Shown here: positions 9,754-18,331 of the stretch, piece by piece
Layout of the letters: each line of letters starts with the position of its first letter
How positions within the stretch are numbered: position 1 is the first letter of the stretch
Source: Arachidicoccus soli
Lineage (GTDB): Bacteria > Bacteroidota > Bacteroidia > Chitinophagales > Chitinophagaceae
DNA: 64,000 nt
Reading direction: 5' to 3'
NCBI RefSeq assembly: GCF_003600625.1
Contig: NZ_CP032489.1
Coordinates: 3,844,001 to 3,908,000 of the forward strand
Translations under genes and position numbers: made by a program
Notes under the pieces: model-generated
The model's input: only the letters and a program-made list of their open reading frames with translations
The model's database searches: none
Told to the model about the DNA's origin: nothing

Positions 9754-11358
9754 CCTGACTTGTACAAATTAGGTCAGCAGGTTCAGTTTTTCTGTTAATT
9801 CTAAAATTGTGGGGTTGGAAGCGGCCCTCATTTTAATTTCTCTTCCGGTTATTTTATTCTTTAACCGGGCATCAGTGATCTTTTTACATTCGTGTATAAA
9901 GCTCTTTATGGATGAGCCCGTTTTTAACTCTATGTGTTTAGATATGGCTAAAGCCATGAAGCAGATTAATATATGAAGCTTAATGGGTTCTTCTTTATAA
10001 TGAAAGATAGGTCTGGCCTGTAAATCACTTTTGGATATCCTAAAGGCCTGTTCTATTCTATAAAGCTCGTGATAGCGTTCAATTATTATTTGATTACTTG
10101 CAACAGACTCCGGCAGGTTTGTGTAATACCCTTTTATTCCAAGCAGCTTATTGGTTTTTTCGATAAGCTTTTTATTAAGCTCGATGGCTTGTCCGGAGGT
10201 CTTTGTAAACTTAAGTTTTTTATTTTTAGAAGGGTTTGCAATAAGGTACTTAGCTTTTTCAATTTGCTTTTCCATTTCGTATTTATCTTTTCGGTAACGA
10301 GCAGGTGAAAAAGCGCAAACCAAGTCACCATTAACTGTTTTAACTCGAATAGCTTTTCCTTCCTCCCGGGCGAGCTTATTGTCAATTGTTTCAAGTAGGT
10401 CGCTTGATATATTACCGAGCCTTGCTCCGACTATATAGCTGACCCCTTTTTCATTTAATGCTGCACTATTTTGCGTACTTATCATAGCAGCATCGGCAAC
10501 GACGGTAAAGGTTTCTATATTATTTTTACGGATAAACCCTTCAATCATCGGAATGAAGGTGTGGCCTTCAAACGTATTACCTGAAAATACATCGTAAGAG
10601 ATAGGAAACCCCTCCTTACTAACCATCAACCCTATCAGGATCTGTGGTTGTTGGGACTTGTTATCCTTAGAAAAACCATTTTTGCGCAAATCATCTGGTT
10701 CAAAGCTTTCAAAGTACAGGGTAGTAACATCATAAAAGACTAAACTATAGTCAAAAGCATAATGGGATTGGACAAACTCAACTGCAATAGCTTCTACTTT
10801 GGATTTTAAATTAAGCCACTTGGGGGCTGATTCGTAATATCTCTGTCGTCGGTGTCTTATGCCAAAATACTCTTCCAATAAAGCAATTGACCGAAGCTTA
10901 GAGCTTGGCTCCAACATCCTCATAACCACTAAGTCTAACAGAAAATCATTATGCAGTTTATCAAAGCCGATGGCGATAATGAGTTTGTGGATCAGCTCAT
11001 AGAAAAAAGAATAATAGACTCCCAGAAACTCTATTTTCTTGATGTTTATGATATTGTTTGACTGATCCTCATTAAAAAGGAATAACTGGCTGCTTATCTT
11101 TTTAATAAAATCATTAGCCAATACTATCAAGTTATTTAGCTCATCTGCAGTACGGGCAGTACCAATATGTCTTACGATTACTCTTTTACGGTTTTCAATC
11201 CTGTAAACCTGCACAGATGTCGATGATGCAGCATACTTGATTTGCCTGATTTTATACATATTTTGCTCTTTAGGTCAGCAAATTACAAAAATCATACAAA
11301 CAAAATTCCTATTATCAATCATTTACATATTAAATAAAATTTACCCGGACAAGTCAGG
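9754..11358 (-). mobile_element. IS1634-family insertion sequence, complete, 1605 bp
   Basis: The element starts with CCTGACTTGT at 9754 and ends with its exact reverse complement ACAAGTCAGG at 11358, giving a 10-bp terminal inverted repeat. It contains one transposase gene on the minus strand that fills nearly all of it. The flanks are the 396-bp direct repeat described separately. It sits in the intergenic region between the GH31 gene and susC, transcribed in the same direction as the glycan locus, so read-through from the IS into susC is possible. Both ends and the open frame are intact, which suggests a recent and possibly active copy. Confidence 0.9.
9769..11259 (-). CDS. IS1634-family transposase
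   Basis: A protein of 496 residues, full length for the family. The N-terminus MYKIRQIKYAASSTSVQVY leads into the characteristic short beta region (RKRVIVRHIGTART). The DDE catalytic residues can be placed at D in FYDVTTLYFES (about 177), D in FTVVADAAMIST (about 254) and E in YHELYRIEQAFRISKSDL (about 405), the last within the Y-(2)-R-(3)-E-like signature of IS4-superfamily enzymes. Its start lies 100 bp inside the right end of the element and its stop 15 bp inside the left end. No frameshift or internal stop is seen. Confidence 0.92.
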   Translation of the reverse strand: MYKIRQIKYAASSTSVQVYRIENRKRVIVRHIGTARTADELNNLIVLANDFIKKISSQLFLFNEDQSNNIINIKKIEFLGVYYSFFYELIHKLIIAIGFDKLHNDFLLDLVVMRMLEPSSKLRSIALLEEYFGIRHRRQRYYESAPKWLNLKSKVEAIAVEFVQSHYAFDYSLVFYDVTTLYFESFEPDDLRKNGFSKDNKSQQPQILIGLMVSKEGFPISYDVFSGNTFEGHTFIPMIEGFIRKNNIETFTVVADAAMISTQNSAALNEKGVSYIVGARLGNISSDLLETIDNKLAREEGKAIRVKTVNGDLVCAFSPARYRKDKYEMEKQIEKAKYLIANPSKNKKLKFTKTSGQAIELNKKLIEKTNKLLGIKGYYTNLPESVASNQIIIERYHELYRIEQAFRISKSDLQARPIFHYKEEPIKLHILICFMALAISKHIELKTGSSIKSFIHECKKITDARLKNKITGREIKMRAASNPTILELTEKLNLLT

Positions 11359-11554
11359 AGCTTTTATTATCAGTATTTTTTACCACACCAGAAATTTGCC
11401 TATTTACGGCTTGTGCCCACAACGAGCCAGTGAACAAAACAGCAATTAACAAAAGCGGAATTTTATTAATCTTTGGCAAGAAATTAATTGAATGCTCAAT
11501 TGGCTTTTTTGACATAGTTTTTTTATTATTAAAATATTTGAAATAATTATTCAT
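11359..11554 (-). pseudogene. Duplicated 5' fragment of susC
   Basis: The minus strand from the ATG at 11554 encodes the same first 65 residues as the intact SusC (signal peptide and start of the carboxypeptidase-regulatory-like domain, up to NTDNKS) and then runs into the IS end, where the reading frame closes within two codons. It is a by-product of the long target duplication, not an independent gene. It retains the native leader, so a short secreted peptide could still be made. The rest of the 312-bp stretch up to the GH31 gene holds only the duplicated leader and the hairpin at 11734. Confidence 0.85.
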
Positions 11555-11754
11555 AAGTAAAAAATAAATTTTGTAAGCAATATTTCATTATCTTACCACA
11601 AAGGAAAATGAGAGAATATTACATTAGAAAAATCGATTTTTTTAATGAAAAATTTAATAAGAAGTACCTTAAAGTATTACTTACCTCCATCTATTAGAAA
11701 GATATTTTTTATAGCTTGTGGTGGTATAGATAAAGAAGGGGTGGTAAAATATTT
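11359..11754. repeat. Right copy of the 396-bp direct repeat
   Basis: This is the second copy of the sequence at 9358-9753 and was the original upstream region of susC before insertion. It contains a dead duplicate of the susC 5' end plus its leader, and joins at 11754 to the second half of a perfect palindrome shared with the flanking DNA. Because this copy continues uninterrupted into the chromosomal sequence towards the GH31 gene, it marks the pre-insertion arrangement on that side. Confidence 0.9.
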
Positions 11755-11767
11755 TACCACCCCTTCT
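11734..11767 (-). terminator. 34-bp perfect palindrome, probable terminator after the GH31 gene
   Basis: The arms AGAAGGGGTGGTAAAAT and ATTTTACCACCCCTTCT are exact reverse complements with no spacer. It lies 100 bp downstream of the GH31 stop (11867) and before the original susC leader. On the minus strand it is followed by a T-containing tract (TTATCTAT), so it can act as an intrinsic terminator or as an attenuator/processing site that sets SusCDE expression apart from the enzymes. The IS target cut lies four bases from the palindrome centre. Confidence 0.55.
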
Positions 11768-11866
11768 CATTCATTCTCAAAAAACTTACTTACCATCTAG
11801 AATAATAAATTTAAATTTTATCTATTAATTCCAATTTACTCTTCTAATTCCTTTAGGAGGGTTTTT

Positions 11867-14287
11867 TTAATACTTAATGGAGAATTCATTTTCAGCATTT
11901 GCAGCCACTATAACTTTCACCGCAATGTACCCATTTTTATTTTCAGCAGAAATTTTATAAGGCAATGCTGAAAAATATTGTTGCTTTTGTTCAGAATATG
12001 TATCATTAAAACCATGCAAAAGAATTTTTACATATTTAAACTTTGATACAAAGGCTCCTTCTACTTTTGAAAATTCAATTTTTCTATCTCTAGGGTTGAA
12101 CTTAATAATTCTTTTGTAATCATCTCCCTTTTGATATCTATAACTCTCTCCATCATCTTCGTAATAGGCAAAACTATTGGCTTTATTATCATTGTAAACC
12201 TGCAATACGAGCGTGTCTGTCGGCATGTCAGCCGTTGACTGAATTAGCGATTGCATAGGAATTATGCTACCCGCTTTTATGTATAAAGGCAATCGATCTA
12301 ATGTAACCTTTGTATCGATCACTTGACCACCATCAAATTTTCTATCTGTATAGAAATCATACCAGTTATCATTTGCAGGCAAATAAATCTTACCCTTAGT
12401 ATCTGTACTTTTAAATGGTGCAACCATGATATTATTTCCAAATAAATATTGATTTTGAAAATCTTCTTTATAAACATCATCTTGAAATGTGTAATCAATT
12501 GCAAGACTACGATTCACAGGCAATCCATCTTGTGTTGCTTCATAAAATGTTGAATATAAGTAGGGCAACAAATGATATCGCAACTCAATATAGCTTCTCG
12601 AATTATTTAATGCATCTTCTCCATAACACCAAGGTTCTGCGGGTTTTGCTCCTGTAATTTTATGGTTTCTACAATAAGGCATAAAGGCGCCTATCTGCAT
12701 CCAACGAGTAAACAATTCAGGTGTTGCATTGCCCAAAAAACCAGAAATATCCATACCAGTAAATGCCAACCCACTTAAGCCCATGCTGTTTAACAACCGA
12801 ACTCCAAGCAGCATATGATCATCGTTTGGTTGGTTGTCGCCTGTCCAGATAGCAGAATATCTTTGCAATCCTGCATAACCTGATCTAGACAAAATAAAAG
12901 GACGAACACCAGTAATTTGTTTCATTCCTTCATAACTTGATCGAACCATATTGAGGGCATAGACATTGTGACCTTCTAAATTATTTGCACCTCTCCCATC
13001 ATAATTATACAATATATTATTTGGTGTCCTTTGTCCCCAAGTAGAAATTTCATTCATATCATTCCAAACACCACTCACTCCATTTTTAGCAAAAAAACTC
13101 ATTTGGCTACGCCAATAAGCTCTGCCTTTCTCACTTGTAAAGTCAACAAAATTGCACCATCCAGGCCATACTTGTCCAGAATAATATTGTCCATTCGGAT
13201 ATTTCAAATACACATCTTCCTTTAAACCTTTTTGATAAGCAGGCGCTTCAGGAGCAATTTTTATTCCGGGGTCTACAATTACAGTTGTTCTAAATCCAAG
13301 CTTGCGCAAACTGTCGGTCATCACATGAGGATGAGGAAAATATTTTTTATTCCAAGTAAATAACTGGTATTTATCCATATAGTCAATATCCAACACCATT
13401 CCATCCGCAGGGAAATGTTTGTTGCGCAACTCATGAGCAATATGCAAAACCATAGTATCGGGGAAATAGCTCCATTTACTTTGCTGATATCCAAGAGACC
13501 ACAATGGAGGCATCTTCATCCTACCCGTAAGCCATGTATAATCAGTTATAATTTTAGCAACCGAATTGTCATAAATAAAATAATAATTCATCTCACCACC
13601 ACGAGCACCAAAAGAAGAAAATATATCATTGCTCGCACCGAAATTAAAATCGGTTTGATACGTATTATCTAAAAATATTCCGTAACTCAAATGATCATGT
13701 AAGCCGATGTAAAAAGGAACGTCAGAATATAAAGGGTCTGTTCCGTTATCATATCCAGCAGCATCTGTATTCCAGTTGGTATAAGCATTCCCTTTTCTAT
13801 CTAAATTGCCAGATTTTTCTCCTAGCCCAATAAAACGTTCACCATTTTGCATCTTCTTATACGTTGTTACCGAATTATCGGCCCAAGATGTAGTAAAGCC
13901 TTTTGCATCTTCATTGATTACTTTTCCATCTTTGGTATAAATAGCAACAGAGAAAGGTTTTTTCTGAATGACACAATTTATGGAAGCTGTTGAAATTTTA
14001 ATCTCATTGCCTTCTTGAGAAATATTTGCTTTTATACTTTCTGGCTTTGCCGTTACAGCATAAGAAAAATCTTTCTTAAGCGGTTTTTTATCTATTCTAA
14101 AACGAATAATATTTTGTGAATATGGAATAATTTCAATAAAAGCATTTTGTGTTTTAAGGTGTATTACATTTTGATCCACACTTGTAGCTTCCACGTTTCC
14201 TATCTGTACTACTGCTTGCCCAGTCACTGCATTTGCAAGTAAAAGTATTAGTAAAGAAAGGAAAGTTTTCATCGATTTAAATTTCAT
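11867..14287 (-). CDS. GH31 family alpha-glycosidase (periplasmic)
   Basis: A protein of 806 residues with a signal peptide (MKTFLSLLILLLANAVTGQA after a short lead; the start could also be the ATG six codons in). The GH31 order is complete: N-terminal beta-sandwich with GLGEKSGNLDRKG near 150, the barrel with LDIDYMDKY near 300, the nucleophile in GVWNDMNE (about residue 410), HNVYALNM, the acid/base in WTGDNQPND (about 483), and the C-terminal beta domains with LPLYIKAGSIIPMQ and a DUF5110-like end. The family contains alpha-glucosidases and alpha-xylosidases. It lies 77 bp downstream of a second, distinct GH31 gene on the same strand. Confidence 0.9.
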   Translation of the reverse strand: MKFKSMKTFLSLLILLLANAVTGQAVVQIGNVEATSVDQNVIHLKTQNAFIEIIPYSQNIIRFRIDKKPLKKDFSYAVTAKPESIKANISQEGNEIKISTASINCVIQKKPFSVAIYTKDGKVINEDAKGFTTSWADNSVTTYKKMQNGERFIGLGEKSGNLDRKGNAYTNWNTDAAGYDNGTDPLYSDVPFYIGLHDHLSYGIFLDNTYQTDFNFGASNDIFSSFGARGGEMNYYFIYDNSVAKIITDYTWLTGRMKMPPLWSLGYQQSKWSYFPDTMVLHIAHELRNKHFPADGMVLDIDYMDKYQLFTWNKKYFPHPHVMTDSLRKLGFRTTVIVDPGIKIAPEAPAYQKGLKEDVYLKYPNGQYYSGQVWPGWCNFVDFTSEKGRAYWRSQMSFFAKNGVSGVWNDMNEISTWGQRTPNNILYNYDGRGANNLEGHNVYALNMVRSSYEGMKQITGVRPFILSRSGYAGLQRYSAIWTGDNQPNDDHMLLGVRLLNSMGLSGLAFTGMDISGFLGNATPELFTRWMQIGAFMPYCRNHKITGAKPAEPWCYGEDALNNSRSYIELRYHLLPYLYSTFYEATQDGLPVNRSLAIDYTFQDDVYKEDFQNQYLFGNNIMVAPFKSTDTKGKIYLPANDNWYDFYTDRKFDGGQVIDTKVTLDRLPLYIKAGSIIPMQSLIQSTADMPTDTLVLQVYNDNKANSFAYYEDDGESYRYQKGDDYKRIIKFNPRDRKIEFSKVEGAFVSKFKYVKILLHGFNDTYSEQKQQYFSALPYKISAENKNGYIAVKVIVAANAENEFSIKY

Positions 14288-14364
14288 TATAAGACAATTA
14301 AGTTTTAATTACTTTAAATATTAATTAATCATTCTAATTAAAGTACGCTACTACCTAAACAAAT

Positions 14365-16950
14365 TTAGTCATTCTCCAATCCAAGTCCTTTTATAAAGAC
14401 GGTTATGCTTTCTTTCCTTACATCTTTCATGTCATGCATCATCTCTGGAATTTTGGGAAAATCTTCATTAAATTTATTGACTAGCTCTTCAAATTTATTC
14501 GGATAATATTCCAGCGAACGATTCAACTCTTCCATCTCTGCCACCCGGTAAGGAAATACTATATAGGCATCTTGGTATTTCAACTTCTCACTCATATTGT
14601 AAAGTCGCTTCATCTTTTCCGGTAAGCCGTTGATATCTGCATTATTTCCTTTATCATAATGGATTACACATCCGCTCCCTTTTGATGTTTGTACATTCGG
14701 AATATACACTTCTATACTCATCTTATCGCCATTATAATACCAGTGTGCACTTTTCCCATCGGGTTCATAAGGTATTTCTTTATCTGCAATCGTTATCGAT
14801 TTGGGCATTGCTCTTCCATAAAAACTTACCCTATAGGCTCGTGCTGTTCTCATCCCGGTGAAATGTCCTTTTACCGGATTGATTTTTAAAGTGAGGCCCT
14901 CCTTATTTTCAACGGTTTGATAATTGGTCTCGCTGTAATGATCGGCATAATCTTTATTATCTCCATTATCTTCATATAAATTTCCAGCTCCAGTGCTTCC
15001 TGGGAAAACGCCCAAATGAATCAGTGCCGGTTGACATTGTAAATTGTGGATCGTATCGGCATTCATAGGGATTATTGCGCCTGCCTTTACATACAGGGGG
15101 TATTCATCTATGGAGAATTGCCTATTCACTATTTGTCCACCTTTTAGTAAGGTACCCGTATTCCATTCGTACCAATCATTTCCTTGTGGCAGCCAGACTT
15201 GTTTGGTGGAGATGCCATTGCTATCGGCTGGAGCTCCTATTGGCGCAACTAACATATCATCGCCGAACTGATATTCTCTCGTGTATTTATACGCATTCTC
15301 TGTTTCTGGATAATTGTAATACAGGGGGCGGCAAAGTGCTAGCGCTGAGTCATAGGTTTTGCGTGCCATCGTATAGATATAGGGCGCTATCTGATAGCGG
15401 AATTTAATCGCATTATATATGGCATCGAAATAAACACCTCTGAAATTCCATACTTCTTTGTTCAGCAACCCATTCTTGGTGGAATGTGTTCTGAAGATTG
15501 GGCTTAACACTCCATATTGCACCCATCTGGCGAACATTTCCGGGTCGATTGTCTGTGTTCTTGACAGGGGATTGTGCCCTCCTATATCGTGACTCCAATA
15601 ATCGTACAAAACATTGGATGCTGTATTGGTAAAGTAGGGTTGGTATTCCAATGACTTCCAGGATATGTCTGCATCGCCGGAAAACCCTACTTGGTATCTG
15701 TGATTGCCCAGCCCGCCCCAACGATGATAAAAAAGTGGACGTGTGTTGCCGTATTTTATCTTCTCGGTAAAGAAGACATAATTTAACCACCAGGTATTAC
15801 TTAAGCTTTTTATCTTTTTATCGTTGGGCCATTGCTGCCAGTCTAACCACCAGAAGTCTACACCTTGTTTCTCGTATGGATTTAATATTGTGTCAAACCA
15901 GGTTTTTACATATTTTTTATCGGAGACCACATAGGGGATCGTTTTATGTCCAGTGGTGTCAAAGTTCATGGCTTTGGCAAAGGAGGCATATTGTCTTTCT
16001 TGTGGCCCTACTCCATCGGCGGGATGCAGGTTAAGGGTCGTTTTCAGATGTTCTTTATTAGTCCAGGCCAGGAACTTCCCTGGATGCGGAAACAAACTGC
16101 TATCCCAGGTCCAGCCGGTCCAGCCTTGTTTGTGCCAGTCCATATCTATCACTAACACATCTAGCGGAACATCGAATTGTTTGAATTTGGCAATTAGGTT
16201 TCTGAATTCATTATCTGTGTAACGCCAGTAGCGTGACCACCAGTAGCCAAAGGCATATCTTGGGGGCAAAGGAACTTTTCCGCCTATCATCGCATAATCG
16301 CGCAAGGCCATTTTATAATGTGAACCGTACATCAACACATACCAGTCTTGCGCGCTATGTCTGGCTGTCGTATCTACCCATTGGAATGCTGCATTATCAA
16401 ATAACAGGCTATGGCTATCGTCTATTAATGTCCAACCGTCTCGTGCTAATATCCCTTTCTCTAAGGGTATCTTTTTGCCATCGCGCATGTCGCCATTATA
16501 GCCGTCAAGTGTTCTGTAGGTCCCCATTAAATTATCCTTTTGCTCCATTCCGGGATGCCAGCTAATCGGCTTTTCTGATTTATTATAATAAGTGATCTCT
16601 AAATTTCTCTCCGTAAACTTACCGGAACCTATCTTATATCTTAACAGCATTGAATCTGTGCGTATGATTAACCAGCCTCTTTGTATTTTTTGACTAAAGG
16701 AAGCAACGGGTAAATTTCTATTTACTACCACAAAGGATGCCTGATCTGTAAAATGGCCCAAGCTATCCCATTCAAGTCTTATCATCACCGGTGATAATAC
16801 AGTAAAGCGTACATCCTTCTCCGGATGTATTACGGCAGCTCTATTAGCAATAGGATGGTAATCTTGCGCCGAAGCAGAAATAGGAATCACAAATAAAAAA
16901 ATTGCAATTAGCCTTAAAACCGGGTTTCTAAATTTCATGAGTATTTCCAT
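14365..16950 (-). CDS. GH31 family alpha-glycosidase, divergent subgroup with C-terminal extension
   Basis: A protein of 861 residues with a signal peptide ending around ISASAQDY. The catalytic residues are seen in FWWLDWQQW (nucleophile D, about residue 368) and GFSGDADISW (acid/base D, about 425), wording that separates it from the neighbouring GH31 enzyme (WNDMNE / WTGDNQ), so the two are unlikely to share one substrate specificity. The C-terminal beta domain carries EYPLYVKAGAIIPMN near 620. The last 75 residues (from about KMKRLYNMSEK) form a charged helical extension not needed for the GH31 fold. It begins 54 bp after the GH76 gene, so the three enzymes form one operon. Confidence 0.88.
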   Translation of the reverse strand: MEILMKFRNPVLRLIAIFLFVIPISASAQDYHPIANRAAVIHPEKDVRFTVLSPVMIRLEWDSLGHFTDQASFVVVNRNLPVASFSQKIQRGWLIIRTDSMLLRYKIGSGKFTERNLEITYYNKSEKPISWHPGMEQKDNLMGTYRTLDGYNGDMRDGKKIPLEKGILARDGWTLIDDSHSLLFDNAAFQWVDTTARHSAQDWYVLMYGSHYKMALRDYAMIGGKVPLPPRYAFGYWWSRYWRYTDNEFRNLIAKFKQFDVPLDVLVIDMDWHKQGWTGWTWDSSLFPHPGKFLAWTNKEHLKTTLNLHPADGVGPQERQYASFAKAMNFDTTGHKTIPYVVSDKKYVKTWFDTILNPYEKQGVDFWWLDWQQWPNDKKIKSLSNTWWLNYVFFTEKIKYGNTRPLFYHRWGGLGNHRYQVGFSGDADISWKSLEYQPYFTNTASNVLYDYWSHDIGGHNPLSRTQTIDPEMFARWVQYGVLSPIFRTHSTKNGLLNKEVWNFRGVYFDAIYNAIKFRYQIAPYIYTMARKTYDSALALCRPLYYNYPETENAYKYTREYQFGDDMLVAPIGAPADSNGISTKQVWLPQGNDWYEWNTGTLLKGGQIVNRQFSIDEYPLYVKAGAIIPMNADTIHNLQCQPALIHLGVFPGSTGAGNLYEDNGDNKDYADHYSETNYQTVENKEGLTLKINPVKGHFTGMRTARAYRVSFYGRAMPKSITIADKEIPYEPDGKSAHWYYNGDKMSIEVYIPNVQTSKGSGCVIHYDKGNNADINGLPEKMKRLYNMSEKLKYQDAYIVFPYRVAEMEELNRSLEYYPNKFEELVNKFNEDFPKIPEMMHDMKDVRKESITVFIKGLGLEND

Positions 16951-17003
16951 TTAAATATATTAGCCTAATCTATTGTAAATTATTAATAATTTGTTTGTGA
17001 AGA

Positions 17004-18098
17004 TTACAAATAATGTTCTTTCTGAAGCCATGCAAGCCTTGCCAATATTTCCAACATGCCGCCTTGTGCAACTAGGTTCAATGGTTTGGGTTTCCCCATC
17101 AAACCATTTTTGTTTACATTATTTTCGATCGCATTATCAACACATTTTTTAAACGCAAGAATATATTTTGTATCAGGATTGTATTTTAAAAGCTGCTGAT
17201 AGGCACGCAACAACACTGCATTGAACCAATAATCATCCCTAAACTTACTATCTGCATAAAAATATTTCAGAGCAGCTTCGGCAATACGGTTAGCTTCTTT
17301 AAGATATTTTTTTTGTTTGGAGCACTCATATAGATAAATATTGGATTGCAACATTGTTCCAGTATTATATGAAAATTGATATTTAGCTATAGTATTAGAA
17401 GCTATTTTCAAATTATCGTAATACAACCCAGATGGAGCTTGCAAATGTTTATTCATCCAACGATAAAGCAATAAAGCTGTATCTAAGTAAGTCTTTTGAT
17501 GTGTCGCTTGATACAACTGTAACGCGAGTATAATTCCGGGCCCATTACTACAGGTGTTCTTGGTACTTCTATCTCCTTCTTTCCAATACAAACCTCCTCC
17601 ACTCACCGTGTCAAAGCCAGTCATCATAAAGCGATATATTTTTTCACCGATATTTAAATAAAATTGCTGATTAGTTCTCTTGTAAGCATCCATAGCAGTC
17701 AATCCAATCCATTGATTATCGTCGTAATACCTATCCTCTTTTTTAAATTCAGCAGGGTAAGAATCGAAACCCGGAGCCGGAGGGGCATTATCATTATATT
17801 TTTCTATTACAGTAAAATCTTTCTTTAAGTATTTCTTCTTCGGGTCTATTATTTCCATTTCATTATCTGCCTGCCACAAGGCACATAGTGACCATAAATA
17901 AGAAACTTTGTGATCAGGTGCCGTGCTATCAGCAAACTCTCGATAATAATTCAGAGAATGTAAATAAAAATCTTGCTGTATTTGTTTTTGCAAATTATTA
18001 GCCAACTTCGAATAATTTTGCCCCAAAGTTTTTTGTGGCATTTGAAAACACAATATAATCAATGCCAAAAACGAAATTTTAAATTTTGTGTAGATCAT
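17004..18098 (-). CDS. GH76 family glycoside hydrolase (predicted alpha-1,6-mannanase)
   Basis: A protein of 364 residues with a cleavable signal (LALIILCFQMPQKTLGQ) and no lipobox, so probably soluble in the periplasm, unlike the lipoprotein GH76 at 2374. The catalytic pair is in RYYDDNQWIGLTA (D126, D127), preceded by the FDSYPAEF region and followed by GGGLYWKEGD near 190 and the NTCSNGPGIILALQLY block, all landmarks of GH76. It is the first gene of the enzyme operon and is divergent from the LacI-type regulator, 233 bp away, so this is the most likely regulated promoter region of the locus. Confidence 0.85.
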   Translation of the reverse strand: MIYTKFKISFLALIILCFQMPQKTLGQNYSKLANNLQKQIQQDFYLHSLNYYREFADSTAPDHKVSYLWSLCALWQADNEMEIIDPKKKYLKKDFTVIEKYNDNAPPAPGFDSYPAEFKKEDRYYDDNQWIGLTAMDAYKRTNQQFYLNIGEKIYRFMMTGFDTVSGGGLYWKEGDRSTKNTCSNGPGIILALQLYQATHQKTYLDTALLLYRWMNKHLQAPSGLYYDNLKIASNTIAKYQFSYNTGTMLQSNIYLYECSKQKKYLKEANRIAEAALKYFYADSKFRDDYWFNAVLLRAYQQLLKYNPDTKYILAFKKCVDNAIENNVNKNGLMGKPKPLNLVAQGGMLEILARLAWLQKEHYL

Positions 18099-18224
18099 AA
18101 TTTTCTTTTACTTTCTATTAACTGAATAATATAGTCACCATATAGAAGATTATCCTCTATCAACATTTTTTTTTAAAAGGTAAGGTTTTATAACAGTTAA
18201 GTGACATTAAACCAGCGGATATTG

Positions 18225-18241
18225 AATGAATTGGATTCATT
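18225..18241. promoter_or_regulatory. Inverted repeat between the GH76 gene and lacI-type gene, possible operator
   Basis: The sequence AATGAAT-TGG-ATTCATT is a 7+3+7 palindrome in the 233-bp divergent intergenic region. Its place suits a binding site for the neighbouring LacI-family regulator, but it lacks the central CG step common in operators of that family, so the link is only positional. Confidence 0.25.
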
Positions 18242-18331
18242 AAAGTAAAAATAAAAACCCATTTCTTCCTATATTTTACCGCTCCGAGAATTAAATTGAG
18301 TTATTGAACAACCAAAAACTTATTGAAAAAT

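Noticed and set aside
18225-18241. Definite LacI operator
   Set aside because: The palindrome lacks the usual central CG and occurs once; kept only as a low-confidence site.
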